In this document: in pieces, positions 1 through 8,973 of the stretch
Layout: each line of letters opens with the position of its first letter
How positions within the stretch are numbered: position 1 is the stretch's first letter
NCBI RefSeq assembly: GCF_000585255.1
Contig: NZ_JANL01000006.1
Span: 62,001 to 126,000 of the forward strand
Source: Alkalibacterium sp. AK22
Lineage (GTDB): Bacteria > Bacillota > Bacilli > Lactobacillales > Carnobacteriaceae_A
DNA length: 64,000 bases
Reading direction: 5' to 3'
The notes under the pieces: model-generated
What the model was told of the DNA's origin: nothing
The model's input: the letters and a program-made list of their open reading frames with translations, nothing else
The model's database searches: none
Translations under genes and position numbers: made by a program

Positions 1-28
1 TTAGTTGTGTTGTTGCATTGTTTGTCAT
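1..28 (-). CDS. Possible 5' end of a gene running off the window
   Basis: An ATG at 28-26 on the minus strand opens a frame starting MTNNATTQL that is still open at base 1. It is preceded by a G-rich stretch resembling a ribosome binding site and, further up, by a TATACT-like -10 (64-69). Nine codons are too few to identify the product. This could also be a chance start. Confidence 0.3.
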
Positions 29-238
29 CCTTATCCCCCCGTCTAATATTATGTACCGTTTTCAGTATAGCATATCCACTCTTTTTCTGGCTAACGTCAG
101 TAATCACCGCTTACTCCTCTCTTGCTTCCTGGCCACTTTAGCCTAAAAAGACCGTGCCCCTAACCTTTCCCTATCATGCTGCTGTCCACCTGCTCCCTCT
201 TGATGTCTCCCTCTGTCAGCCTCTTTTTTCAGCTGGAC

Positions 239-279
239 AAAAAAGCTCCGCCTGCCTTGAAGACAGAGCGGAGCTTTTG
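239..279. terminator. Bidirectional rho-independent terminator
   Basis: An 11-bp stem (AAAAGCTCCGC / GCGGAGCTTTT) is flanked by A and T runs. It sits just past the stop of the DUF1129 gene, so it closes the parA-ychF block on the minus strand. Confidence 0.85.
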
Positions 280-307
280 ATCAGGCACCACTAGAAGCTG
301 TTCAGCC

Positions 308-1012
308 TCAGATCAGTGTGCCCTGGATTTTCAGTGTTTTTTTCAGATACCACTTGGCTGCAAATGCCAGTACCCCGATTACCAGTGTATACGATCCCGA
401 TATCAGCGGATTCAGTGATTGCGGCAGCATGGCTGTACCAAAGGCCATCAGCAGAATCCACAGCAGCATCGTTAAAGTGGTCGCCACGATATACTTGATA
501 AAGCCGCCTTTGACACCCGGCTGAGGCGCATACTTGGTGATGACCATAACGGCCACCCCGCCCAGCAGGAAGTTCAAAATCATCGTGATCAGTCCTAGGC
601 CCGCTTCCTGATCGCCAATAAAGTAGGAGATTCCGGTAATGACTGCGAACATCCCTCCCAGAAGCAAGGCGCCGTCCAGGTAAATCTTCCACCATTCAGA
701 ACGTTCAGCCGGCTCGGTTATGTCTCCCTGAGCCGTTTCCGTCAGGTAACGGGCCTGATCGGTGACCGTCCCGTACAGTTTACGGGCAGTAATGTGATTC
801 GGCTGCTGAGACACGATATTCTTCAGCATTTCGTTGAACACCATGATCTTGTTGTCTTCAGCAAAGCCGGCTTCGTCCAGCTTGCGGTTCAGCTTCACCA
901 TGTATTCCTTGTTCTTGTTGGTCAACTGTTCAGACAGTGCATCATTTTCTCTTTTCTTGTCTTCCACGGTCACTTGCGGTTCCTGTTCGACCGTTTCTTT
1001 TTTCTTCGCCAT
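308..1012 (-). CDS. DUF1129 family membrane protein
   Basis: This is a 234-residue protein with a charged, Lys/Glu-rich cytoplasmic N-terminus (about residues 1-105) followed by four or five hydrophobic segments between about residues 108 and 225. The layout matches the DUF1129 proteins that Lactobacillales encode directly after ychF, whose function is not established. It lies 21 bp after ychF on the same strand and ends at a strong terminator, so it is probably the last gene of that transcription unit. The Lys/Glu N-terminus suggests a peripheral cytoplasmic domain; I see no catalytic motif. Confidence 0.8.
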   Translation of the reverse strand: MAKKKETVEQEPQVTVEDKKRENDALSEQLTNKNKEYMVKLNRKLDEAGFAEDNKIMVFNEMLKNIVSQQPNHITARKLYGTVTDQARYLTETAQGDITEPAERSEWWKIYLDGALLLGGMFAVITGISYFIGDQEAGLGLITMILNFLLGGVAVMVITKYAPQPGVKGGFIKYIVATTLTMLLWILLMAFGTAMLPQSLNPLISGSYTLVIGVLAFAAKWYLKKTLKIQGTLI

Positions 1013-1033
1013 CCTGCTTGCGTCCTCCCTTGC

Positions 1034-2134
1034 TTACACGTTAAAGCGGAAAAGGATGACATCGCCGTCCTGGACGACATATTCTTTTCCTTCAGCTCTT
1101 AATTTACCGGCTTCACGGGCTGCCTTTTCGCTCCCCAGCTGGTCGTAGTCTTCATAAGCGATTGTTTCCGCACGTATAAATCCGCGCTCAAAGTCTGTAT
1201 GGATCACGCCGGCAGTCTGCGGAGCCTTCATGCCCTGCTTGAAAGTCCAGGCTCTGACTTCTTTTGGTCCAGCCGTAAAGAAAGTCGCTAGGCCAAGCAG
1301 GTCATAGGACGTGCGGATCAGCTTGTTCAGACCCGGTTCAGTGACTCCTAAGTCATCCAGAAACATGGCTTTTTCTTCATCGTCCAGTTCAGCGATTTCT
1401 TCTTCGATCGCTGCCGAAATCGCTACAACTTCCGCTCCCTCTTCCTGTGCAATCTCGCGCACCGTCTGCAAGTACTGGTTGCTTTCTGGATCGGCAATTT
1501 CCTCTTCTGCCACGTTAGCGACATATAAAACAGGCTTGCTGGTCAGAAGGAAAAGTGACTTCAGAATCGGCAGCTCTTCTGGTGTAAAGTCCAGCACACG
1601 GACAGGCTTGCCTTCTTCCAGTACCGGCTTGATTTTTTCAAGCACAGCCAGTAGGGCTACGGCTTCAGCATCCTTGGACTTGGCCTGTTTTCTGACGCGT
1701 TCGATACGTTTGTCCACCGCATCCAGATCAGCCAAAGCCAGCTCTAAGTTGATGGTTTCAATATCTTCAGCCGGATTGACAGTCCCGGACACATGAGTGA
1801 TATTGTCGTCTTCGAAGCAGCGGACCACGTGACAGATGGCATCCACTTCACGGATATTGGCCAGGAACTTATTGCCCAGACCTTCTCCCTTGCTGGCACC
1901 TTTGACGATGCCGGCAATATCTGTAAACTCAAACGTAGTCGGGACCACTTTTTCCGGCGAAACCAGTTCAGCCAGACGGTCCAGACGGTCATCCGGTACT
2001 TCTACGATTCCGACATTGGGGTCGATTGTTGCAAAAGGATAGTTGGCAGCTTCTGCTCCTGCTTTAGTAATGGCGTTAAATAATGTGGACTTCCCGACGT
2101 TCGGCAAGCCGACGATTCCTGCTGTTAAAGGCAT
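1034..2134 (-). CDS. ychF: Redox-regulated ATPase / OBG-family GTPase-like YchF
   Basis: This 366-residue P-loop protein has the family N-terminus [18 protein letters not shown] (Walker A), a G2/G3 region with [19 protein letters not shown], and a C-terminal TGS domain (about residues 280-366) ending in [11 protein letters not shown]. YchF proteins bind ATP in preference to GTP and associate with ribosomes. A GTG codon four residues upstream is open, but the ATG at 2134 lies a better distance from the AAAGGTG ribosome binding site and gives the usual family start M-P-L-T-A-G. It follows DUF951 and precedes DUF1129, the usual Lactobacillales order. Confidence 0.96.
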   Translation of the reverse strand: MPLTAGIVGLPNVGKSTLFNAITKAGAEAANYPFATIDPNVGIVEVPDDRLDRLAELVSPEKVVPTTFEFTDIAGIVKGASKGEGLGNKFLANIREVDAICHVVRCFEDDNITHVSGTVNPAEDIETINLELALADLDAVDKRIERVRKQAKSKDAEAVALLAVLEKIKPVLEEGKPVRVLDFTPEELPILKSLFLLTSKPVLYVANVAEEEIADPESNQYLQTVREIAQEEGAEVVAISAAIEEEIAELDDEEKAMFLDDLGVTEPGLNKLIRTSYDLLGLATFFTAGPKEVRAWTFKQGMKAPQTAGVIHTDFERGFIRAETIAYEDYDQLGSEKAAREAGKLRAEGKEYVVQDGDVILFRFNV

Positions 2135-2174
2135 GTATGTGTTCACCTTTCTCTTCCTGTATAATCTATTGGTT

Positions 2175-2360
2175 TTAGTCTTTCAGTACTTTTTTCATCT
2201 TCCGATCAAATTCACGACGAGGCATCATCACCAAATGGCCACATCCCGTGCATCTGATGCGGATGTCCGCGCCCAACCGGATGATTTCCCAGCGGTTCAC
2301 ACCACAAGGGTGGGGTTTTTTCATCTCGACCACATCTTTAAGTTCATAGGTCTTATCCAC
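2175..2360 (-). CDS. DUF951 family small protein
   Basis: This 61-residue basic protein contains HPCG and CTGCGH motifs and the typical pattern G-x-N-x-W-E-I-x-R-x-G-A-D. DUF951 proteins sit between parB and ychF throughout Lactobacillales and Bacillales; their role is unknown, though the Cys residues could bind metal. It starts with GTG eight bases after AAAGGAGG. Confidence 0.9.
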   Translation of the reverse strand: MDKTYELKDVVEMKKPHPCGVNRWEIIRLGADIRIRCTGCGHLVMMPRREFDRKMKKVLKD

Positions 2361-2486
2361 TTGCTTTCCTCCTTTGTCAAAACGCTGACCGGCATTACTG
2401 CTTTAGAATTCAGTATAAACAGCCTGCCTGCTGCAGGCTTTCGGGCGCAACAGACCGGTCTGTGGTCTGGATCGGCTGCGCTGCTT

Positions 2487-3368
2487 TCAGTTCAGGTCGA
2501 TATCCAGCTCTTCCAGAATACGATTCAGATCATCCGACGATACGTATTCGATTTCGATTTTCCCTTTTTTTCCTTTTTCGCGGATGACCACACTGGTCCC
2601 GAATTTGTCTGTCAGCAGTTCTTCCGACTTTCTGATATAAACAGACTTGCTGGCTGCCGCCTCTTTGTCGGCCGCTTTTTTAGGGTGCTGATTGGCTTCT
2701 GCCACCAGGTGTTCCAGCTGTCTGACCGTCAACTTTTCCTTGACCGCCCGGCGGGCCAGTTTTTTGATTTTGGCCTTGTCCTTTAGGCCCAAAAGCGTGC
2801 GGGCCTGACCGTTTGATAGCTTGCCTTCCTGGACCAGTTTCTTGACTTCTTCAGGTAAAGACAGCAGTCTGAGGTGGTTGGCGATATAAGATCGGCTTTT
2901 CCCCAGGCGTTCCGCAACCATTTCCTGGGTCATTGACAGCTTGTCCATCATCATATTGTACGCTTCCGCCTCTTCCAAAGACGTCAAGTCTTCTCTCTGG
3001 AGATTTTCCAGAATGGCAACCTGCATCATCACTTCTTCGTTCAGCTCCCGGATAATGGCGGGTACGCTGTCCTTGCCGGCCAGCTTGGACGCCCGGTAGC
3101 GGCGTTCGCCGGCAATGATTTCATAGCCTTTGACCGATGATTTTCTCAAAATAATCGGCTGCAGGACACCAGACACTTTGATTGAGGACGCCAGCTCATT
3201 CAGCGCCTCTTCATCAAAATGCCGTCTGGGCTGGTAAGGATTCGGACGAATCTCCGTCAGCTCGATTAGTTCCACTCGTTCATCATTGTTGCGGACTTCC
3301 TTTTCAAAGTCAGGGACATCAAACAGGGCATCAATTCCTCGGCCCAGTCCTTTTTTCTTGCTAGCCAT
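2487..3368 (-). CDS. parB: Chromosome-partitioning protein ParB (Spo0J-like)
   Basis: This 293-residue protein begins MASKKKGLGRGIDALF, the N-terminal ParA-interaction motif. It continues with the CTPase/ParB-N domain containing NPYQPR and GERRYRA (about residues 35-125). A helix-turn-helix follows in the region LTSLEEAEAYN to LGKSRSYIANHLRLL (about 130-190), then a C-terminal dimerisation region. ParB spreads from parS sites and loads SMC. Its start overlaps the end of parA by 8 bp, indicating translational coupling. Confidence 0.96.
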   Translation of the reverse strand: MASKKKGLGRGIDALFDVPDFEKEVRNNDERVELIELTEIRPNPYQPRRHFDEEALNELASSIKVSGVLQPIILRKSSVKGYEIIAGERRYRASKLAGKDSVPAIIRELNEEVMMQVAILENLQREDLTSLEEAEAYNMMMDKLSMTQEMVAERLGKSRSYIANHLRLLSLPEEVKKLVQEGKLSNGQARTLLGLKDKAKIKKLARRAVKEKLTVRQLEHLVAEANQHPKKAADKEAAASKSVYIRKSEELLTDKFGTSVVIREKGKKGKIEIEYVSSDDLNRILEELDIDLN

Positions 3369-4122
3369 TTCCCAACACTTCCTTTGCTAGTTCCTGGTAG
3401 ACTTCTGCACCCTTGGATTTCAGATCATAATCAATGATTGACAAGCCATAACTCGGTGCTTCCGACAGACGGATGTTTCTTGGAATGATGGTTTGATAAA
3501 CTTTTTCACGGAAATACTTCTTCACTTCATTGACGACTTCAAAGCCCAGATTGGTCCGGGCGTCCAGCATCGTCAGGAGTACGCCTTCCACTTTCAAGTC
3601 CTTGTTGAAATGCTTCTGCACCAGACGGACCGTATTGAGCAGCTGACTCAGCCCTTCCAGGGCATAATATTCGCACTGTACCGGAATCAGTACCGAATCG
3701 CTGGCTGTAAAGGCATTGATTGTCAGGTGTCCCAAAGACGGCGGGCAGTCGATCAGGACGTAATCGTACTGATCGGCAAGCGTTTCGACCGCACTTTTCA
3801 GGCGTGTCTCTCTGGCCATCAGACTGGTCAGTTCCACTTCAGCCCCGGCCAGCTGGATTGTAGCAGGCACAACGCTGAGGTTGTCCCGGCTGGTTGCCAT
3901 GACGACATCTTCCAAGGGCTCTTCGTTGATCAGAACATCATAAATGTCCTTATCGACTTCACCTTTACGCACACCCAGTCCGCTAGTGGCATTGCCCTGA
4001 GCATCCATATCGATCAGCAGAACTTTTTTACCGACATAAGCCAGGGACGCGCCCAGGTTTACGGTAGTGGTTGTTTTTCCTACGCCACCTTTTTGATTTG
4101 CGACGGCTATTATCTGTGCCAT
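3361..4122 (-). CDS. parA: Chromosome-partitioning ATPase ParA (Soj-like)
   Basis: This 253-residue deviant Walker-A ATPase has KGGVGKTTT at about residues 10-18, a switch I region DMDAQGNATSGLG and a Walker-B-like DCPPSLG. It is a full-length chromosomal Soj without an N-terminal DNA-binding extension. It works with the overlapping ParB in origin segregation and control of replication initiation. The surrounding rsmG-parA-parB order points to an origin-proximal position. Confidence 0.96.
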   Translation of the reverse strand: MAQIIAVANQKGGVGKTTTTVNLGASLAYVGKKVLLIDMDAQGNATSGLGVRKGEVDKDIYDVLINEEPLEDVVMATSRDNLSVVPATIQLAGAEVELTSLMARETRLKSAVETLADQYDYVLIDCPPSLGHLTINAFTASDSVLIPVQCEYYALEGLSQLLNTVRLVQKHFNKDLKVEGVLLTMLDARTNLGFEVVNEVKKYFREKVYQTIIPRNIRLSEAPSYGLSIIDYDLKSKGAEVYQELAKEVLGNG

Positions 4123-4154
4123 ACTACTCCTCCATACTTTCTATTCTCTTTCCT

Positions 4155-4874
4155 TTATGTTAGCGGACTCTTGTTCGGAGTCCCCGGCTTTCTCGGATAC
4201 TTGTTGGGCGTTTCCTTTTTCTTGTCGATCAGAATGATATGGCGTTCTCCTGCCTCTTCCGGCAGTTCAAAGGCAATATCTTCTCTGACTTTACCGCCAA
4301 GGACCCCAATCGCCTTGCGTCCTTCATCCAGCTCTTCAGGCGCATGGGCCGCCTTCATGGCAATAAAGAGGCCGTCTTTTTTGACAAGCGGCAGGCACAG
4401 CTCCGACAGCACACTCATACGTGCCACGGCTCTGGCTGTGACAAAATCAAAGGAGGCTCTGAACTGCTTATTCTGGCCGAATGTTTCTGCCCGGTCATGA
4501 TACAAAGAAACACCTTCCAGCCCCAGCTCGCTGACGATGGTTTCCAGGAAGCCGATCCTTTTTTTGAGGGAATCGACAATGGTAATTTTCAGATTCGGGT
4601 AGATAATCTTCAGGGGGATACTAGGAAACCCAGCACCTGAGCCTACGTCGCATAGACTGTGGACCCCTTTGCTAAAATCTACATAAAGTCCGGCAGTAAG
4701 TGAATCGTAAAAATGTTTCAAGTATACTTCTTCTCTTTTCGTAATGGCAGTTAAATTGATTTTTTCATTCCATTCCTGAAGCAGTTCCAAATAGCGCTCA
4801 AACTGGCGCATTTTTTCTGCTGTCACGGGAATGTCTCTTTTAGTTAATTCAGACTGAAATTCTTCTGGAGTCAT
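4155..4874 (-). CDS. rsmG: 16S rRNA (guanine527-N7)-methyltransferase
   Basis: This 239-residue class I SAM methyltransferase has motif [16 protein letters not shown], preceded by [25 protein letters not shown] as in RsmG/GidB. It methylates G527 of 16S rRNA. It is the first gene of the block, 32 bp upstream of parA. The last 20 residues are a Lys/Pro-rich tail beyond the usual family end. An imperfect parS-like sequence lies just upstream of its start. Confidence 0.95.
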   Translation of the reverse strand: MTPEEFQSELTKRDIPVTAEKMRQFERYLELLQEWNEKINLTAITKREEVYLKHFYDSLTAGLYVDFSKGVHSLCDVGSGAGFPSIPLKIIYPNLKITIVDSLKKRIGFLETIVSELGLEGVSLYHDRAETFGQNKQFRASFDFVTARAVARMSVLSELCLPLVKKDGLFIAMKAAHAPEELDEGRKAIGVLGGKVREDIAFELPEEAGERHIILIDKKKETPNKYPRKPGTPNKSPLT

Positions 4875-4893
4875 TCTCGAAAATCCTTTCTAT

Positions 4894-4924
4894 GTTCACT
4901 CGTGAAACAGTTGTTTGTTTCACA
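4894..4924. other. Imperfect parS-like sequence / inverted repeat
   Basis: TGTTCACTCGTGAAACA (4894-4910) resembles the ParB site TGTTTCACGTGAAACA but has one substitution and an extra base. It is followed by TGTTTCAC (4917-4924), which makes an 8-bp inverted repeat with GTGAAACA. The position next to rsmG-parAB is where parS sites often lie. Binding is inferred only. Confidence 0.4.
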
Positions 4925-5192
4925 AAATCCCTTTCTCCACTTTATACCAAATGGCTTATAAATACAATGGTAGAGGGCACTTTTTATCCTAAAAAAACAC
5001 CCGTTTTCAGGCCCTTGAATACTCTTGCAACCTTTTGTTTATCTCGCTTTTCTCATGCTGCTTTCAACTTCTTCTGCCTGGACTGCAGGCCGCATATCGC
5101 CCTTTTTTCTGTCAGTCTTTTCACTGAAACACCCTGCTTGTTGTTAATTGCGATTTTTAAATTAAAAAAATTAACAAATAATTAAAATAAGA
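4925..5192. other. AT-rich intergenic region
   Basis: No open frame with a ribosome binding site was found in this stretch between rsmG and the chemoreceptor. It becomes strongly A/T rich at 5150-5190, directly before the sigma-D type promoter, and could hold promoters for both divergent units. Confidence 0.5.
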
Positions 5193-5219
5193 TTAACCCT
5201 TTTGTCAAACGGCCGATAG
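5193..5219 (+). promoter_or_regulatory. Sigma-D (FliA) type promoter
   Basis: TTAA (5193-5196), a 15-base spacer and GCCGATAG (5212-5219) match the flagellar sigma-D consensus TAAA-N15-GCCGATAT closely. It is 70 bp upstream of the chemoreceptor start and is the only promoter of this type seen in the window. Confidence 0.8.
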
Positions 5220-5288
5220 TAAATAATATGACTTTAGTCTATATAACGTTCAAGTTGTCTGAAGAAAAATAAGAAGGAGTGTGTTTTA

Positions 5289-6599
5289 ATGGACCGTTTA
5301 GTAAAAGGAAAGAAGCGTGTACTACTGGTTGAGCAGATGCACAGTCTTACAGTCAGAATCATTCTTGTCGTCTCTTTTGCCTTCATTGCCAGTGCTCCCA
5401 TCGCGCAGAGAGTCAATGCTCTGATCAACCAGTATAGCCTAGTCGATATTAATATTGCCGCTTATATCAATACACTCATCAACGTCATCGTCATCAATCT
5501 CATCCTATTTTTCTTTATGCACCATATGGTTATTCGCCCCTTGAAGCTGCATACCAAAAGGCTGGAAGAAATAAGCGAAGGCAATATCAGTCACCTTGCA
5601 GCGGTCAGTGGAAAAGGAGAATTTGCGCAGCTTTCTTCAGCCACCAATGCTACTGTCACTAAACTCAGCCAGCTGATTACAGAAGTCAAAGACCATTCAA
5701 ATCGCACCACGCATATTGCCTCTGGCTTAACGGATGATCTGGACCGGATCCGGCTCAGCTTTCAGGAGATTACCCAAACGATTGAAGAGATTGCGGGAGG
5801 GGCGTCTGACCAGGCAAGCAGTACAGAGTCTGGAGCAGACAAAGTGAGTGATTTTGGAGAGTTGATAGAGAAGGATCAGCAGCATATGCGCGAACTAAAC
5901 CAGGCATTTGAAAAGGTCATCACTCTGGTTGAATCAGGCTTAGCCGAAATGGATAAACTGAATGCGGCCAATACATCGACCAATTCTGCCATCACAGACG
6001 TCAAACAGGTCATTTTGGAAACCAACGAGAGTGTCAAACACATCGAAAGTGCCGGGGATGTGATTGCCGATATTGCTGAGCAGACGAACCTGCTTGCTCT
6101 GAATGCGGCAATAGAAGCAGCTCGGGCGGGCGAGGCAGGCAAAGGCTTTGCCGTCGTCTCTGATGAAATCCGAAAACTGGCCGAAAAATCCGGTCAGTCA
6201 ACCAAACAGATCCACGAAAGAGTTCATAATCTGCAGCAGAACACGCTGACGATGGTCAAAAAAATGGATGCCGTGATGGTGACATCTGAAGAACAGTCTG
6301 CAGGGGTCACTACGAGTCGCTCACAGTTTGCTGACATCATGCATTCCATAGACAGATCAGAAAAAGTGGTGGCTCAGCTGAATGATTCCGGTGAGAACAT
6401 GCACAGAATGAAAGACGATATCATAGAAACCATTCAGAATCTGTCCGCTATTGCAGAGGAAAATTCGGCGGCCACTGAAGAAACCATCGCCCAAGTGGAG
6501 GAGCAAAATGCAGCGATTGAAAAACTGCGACAAGTCGGACACGATGTCCGGGATTCCGCTTCCAACATCAATCAGTCTGTATCGGTTTTCCATACCTGA
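5289..6599 (+). CDS. Methyl-accepting chemotaxis protein
   Basis: This 436-residue chemoreceptor has TM helices near residues 22-40 and 60-80, separated by only about 20 residues, so it lacks a large external sensor domain. A HAMP domain (about 80-130) and a long coiled-coil signalling domain follow. The hairpin tip contains [20 protein letters not shown], the CheA/CheW contact region. It is likely to sense membrane state, an internal signal or another protein. AAGGAG precedes the ATG. The sigma-D promoter couples it to the flagellar regulon. No other chemotaxis genes are in the window. Confidence 0.94.
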   Translation: MDRLVKGKKRVLLVEQMHSLTVRIILVVSFAFIASAPIAQRVNALINQYSLVDINIAAYINTLINVIVINLILFFFMHHMVIRPLKLHTKRLEEISEGNISHLAAVSGKGEFAQLSSATNATVTKLSQLITEVKDHSNRTTHIASGLTDDLDRIRLSFQEITQTIEEIAGGASDQASSTESGADKVSDFGELIEKDQQHMRELNQAFEKVITLVESGLAEMDKLNAANTSTNSAITDVKQVILETNESVKHIESAGDVIADIAEQTNLLALNAAIEAARAGEAGKGFAVVSDEIRKLAEKSGQSTKQIHERVHNLQQNTLTMVKKMDAVMVTSEEQSAGVTTSRSQFADIMHSIDRSEKVVAQLNDSGENMHRMKDDIIETIQNLSAIAEENSAATEETIAQVEEQNAAIEKLRQVGHDVRDSASNINQSVSVFHT

Positions 6600-6651
6600 A
6601 CAGCCACAGTCTCATCTGCTGTGCAGACCAAGAAGAAAACACGCAGCAGCC

Positions 6652-6714
6652 AAAACACCATCCTGCTCGAAAAGCCAGCAAACAGCTACTTTTCTGAATA
6701 GGATGGTGTTTTTT
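6652..6714 (+). terminator. Rho-independent terminator after the chemoreceptor
   Basis: AAAACACCATCCT (6652-6664) pairs with AGGATGGTGTTTT (6700-6712) and is followed by a T run. It lies between convergent genes and may act on both strands. Confidence 0.8.
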
Positions 6715-6738
6715 ACTTATCCTCAAGCCACCGTGTCT

Positions 6739-7764
6739 TCAGACTCTCCGGTGCTGCTTTAAGACCATAATATTAAGCAAAACGAATCCCAGCGAGAAAC
6801 CGAGCAGGACAGTTAGCTGCATGTAAATCTGATCAAAGCCCTGACCCCTGACCATGACGTTTCTCAGAGCGTCTGCCGCATAGTAGAGCGGTGTCAGCGG
6901 ACCAATCCAGCTGACAGCGTCCGATATGGTATCCAGATTGAATAGGCCGGAGAAAAACAACTGAGGAATAATTACAATTGGAATAAACTGAATCATCTGC
7001 AGTTCATTGTGCGCAAAAGAAGACAGCAGGATCCCCAGCGTCAGCGCCGAAATGGACAGACACAAGGTGATGAGCAGGACATAGAAAAAGTTCCCTTCCA
7101 TCCGCATCCCTAAAACATAGATGGAATGGGCAGAAATCACTGTCGCCTGAACCAGTGTAAACAGACCAAATCCCAGTACATAGCCCAGAACGATCTCACC
7201 CTTACGCAAGGGACTGGAAAGCAGGCGCTCCAGTGTCCCCCGGGTCCGCTCCCTCAAAAAAGATACCCCTGAAATCAGGGACACAAAGAAAAAGATGAAA
7301 AATCCGAGCATGACCGGACCAAAATAGTCAAAATGCCGCATCTCTTCTCCACCGTGAATAAAGGTGGCCGAAAACCTTTCCTCGGGCTGCTGGGTGAGCG
7401 GCTGAAAAGCATCGCCTGCCCAGCTGACTACGGCAGAGTTCACCAGCGGGTCACTGCCTTCCAGGACAAGTGCCGGCTGACTGTCACTTACGGTGATATA
7501 GGCGTCCAGTGTGCGGCTTTTTAGGACCACCTGCGCCTCTTCTTCGCTGTCATAATAATAGATTTCCGCATCTGTCAGATCCAGCTCTTCCAGGACCGGA
7601 TCCAAAGAATTGACCAGGCCGATACGCGGCTCATACGTTGTATCTCCGAATACCAGGTAAAGCAACGACAGCACCATGATTGGCGCCAGAACAAGCAAAG
7701 CCATCGTCCGCTTATCCCGCTTGAACTGCTGTAGAATACGAATCACTAACGCTTTAACCCGCAT
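6739..7764 (-). CDS. ABC-2 type transporter permease
   Basis: This 341-residue permease has one N-terminal TM helix (about residues 20-38), an external domain of about 130 residues, and a C-terminal block of five TM helices with the family motif SPLRKGEIVLGY. That is the ABC2_membrane_3 layout of drug or lipid exporters. The longer open frame upstream is discounted because ATG 7764 follows GGAGGTGAGG and overlaps the stop of the ATPase gene by 11 bp, typical of coupled translation. The substrate is unknown. Confidence 0.88.
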   Translation of the reverse strand: MRVKALVIRILQQFKRDKRTMALLVLAPIMVLSLLYLVFGDTTYEPRIGLVNSLDPVLEELDLTDAEIYYYDSEEEAQVVLKSRTLDAYITVSDSQPALVLEGSDPLVNSAVVSWAGDAFQPLTQQPEERFSATFIHGGEEMRHFDYFGPVMLGFFIFFFVSLISGVSFLRERTRGTLERLLSSPLRKGEIVLGYVLGFGLFTLVQATVISAHSIYVLGMRMEGNFFYVLLITLCLSISALTLGILLSSFAHNELQMIQFIPIVIIPQLFFSGLFNLDTISDAVSWIGPLTPLYYAADALRNVMVRGQGFDQIYMQLTVLLGFSLGFVLLNIMVLKQHRRV

Positions 7765-8488
7765 GCTCCTCACCTCCATAGACCAGAAAGGCCGCTTCCA
7801 GATCATCTGTCTGCGCTTCTTTTTTGAGCTCAAACGGTGAGCCCACAGCCGTCAGCCGGCCACCTCTGATCATGCCCAGACGGTCGCACTTTCCCGCTTC
7901 ATCCATCACATGCGTGGTCACCAGAATCGTGACTCCGGACTGCTTCAGCTTCTCAAAGTTCTGCCAGATACTTTTTCTGAGGATCGGATCCATGCCGACG
8001 GTCGGTTCATCCAGAATCAGCACTTGCGGCTCATGAAGCATGGCAATGGCCAGACTCAGCCGGCGCTTCATCCCGCCTGAAAACTGTGATACGATCTTGT
8101 CCATGGCTTCCGTCAGATCCACCGTCTCCATCACAGCCTGGATTCGTTCCCGGCGCTCTTTCCTGGAAAGGCTATACAAAGCAGCAAAAAATTCCAGGTT
8201 TTCCCTGGCGGACAGTTCCGTATACAAAGCATCCGACTGGGCCATGTAGCCAATCTGCTCAATCACCTCAAGAGACGGCTGCTTCTGATTCAGCACCCGC
8301 ACTTCCCCTTCACTGACTGCCTCCAGGCCGACCAGCTGCTTGACCAGTGTCGTTTTCCCGGCCCCCGACGGTCCGAGCAAGCCGAATATTTCGCCTTTTT
8401 TTATATTCAGGCTGATTCCCTTGAGTACCGTCTGCTTCCCGTAAACTTTAACCCCCTCTTTGATAATGATAACGTCATCTTCAGGCAT
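7754..8488 (-). CDS. ABC transporter ATP-binding protein (ABC-2 exporter)
   Basis: This 244-residue ATPase has Walker A GPSGAGKTTLVK, signature FSGGMKRRLSLAIA, Walker B VLILDEPTVGMDP and a switch His in VTTHVMDEA. GMDP is typical of DrrA/NatA-like exporter ATPases. Start 8488 was chosen over 8542 because GGGGAGGG lies seven bases upstream. It forms a two-gene operon with the overlapping permease and probably confers export of a lipophilic compound or bacteriocin. The substrate cannot be read from the sequence. Confidence 0.9.
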   Translation of the reverse strand: MPEDDVIIIKEGVKVYGKQTVLKGISLNIKKGEIFGLLGPSGAGKTTLVKQLVGLEAVSEGEVRVLNQKQPSLEVIEQIGYMAQSDALYTELSARENLEFFAALYSLSRKERRERIQAVMETVDLTEAMDKIVSQFSGGMKRRLSLAIAMLHEPQVLILDEPTVGMDPILRKSIWQNFEKLKQSGVTILVTTHVMDEAGKCDRLGMIRGGRLTAVGSPFELKKEAQTDDLEAAFLVYGGEEHAG

Positions 8489-8973
8489 GTCTAGCCCTCC
8501 CCTATTTACCGACACTGAAGACTTTCCCTCCACCATCTTCACTAAAAAAAGGATGAAGCTGGAGGCTTATTAGCAGTGCCATTTTAATCATACAAACGCG
8601 TATTTCTTCAGTAGCTGACCTGTTCTTATCCTTACAGTCAGTATATCAAATCCAGAGCATCTTCCTCCTGCTTGAACACTTCAGACTCCAGCAGGACCCG
8701 TCGGTTAGGATTGCCCGCTTTCTTTGATGCCTTGCGTTAAATGCATGGATGGACATGGCGTATTCCCCTTCTTTGGATACTGCTATTTTCGGTTGTCCAC
8801 GGCAGGACTGTTCCTGAAGTCTACTGAATACCTTAAGGATGAGTGGACAGACCCCCCCCCCAACCTTCACTGAGTGGGGCAAACCTGTAGCAGCTCTATG
8901 ACTGCATATAAAAACGGTGCCCGATTCGCCCCTGCAAGCGTCCGTCACCGTTTTATCTATCATGTTATCTGTT
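8489..8973. other. Intergenic region with a C10 tract
   Basis: No gene could be supported here. A minus-strand frame at 8646-8963 has no recognisable domain and no good ribosome binding site. A run of ten C residues occurs at 8852-8861. The stretch may contain decayed coding sequence. Confidence 0.5.

Noticed and set aside
2043-2786. 247-codon plus-strand ORF over ychF, DUF951 and parB
   Set aside because: It is antisense to three clearly identified genes, with no start signal and no domain.
8646-8963. 105-codon minus-strand ORF upstream of the antiporter region
   Set aside because: It contains a C10 tract and no recognisable motif or ribosome binding site. It may be decayed sequence but cannot be supported as a gene.
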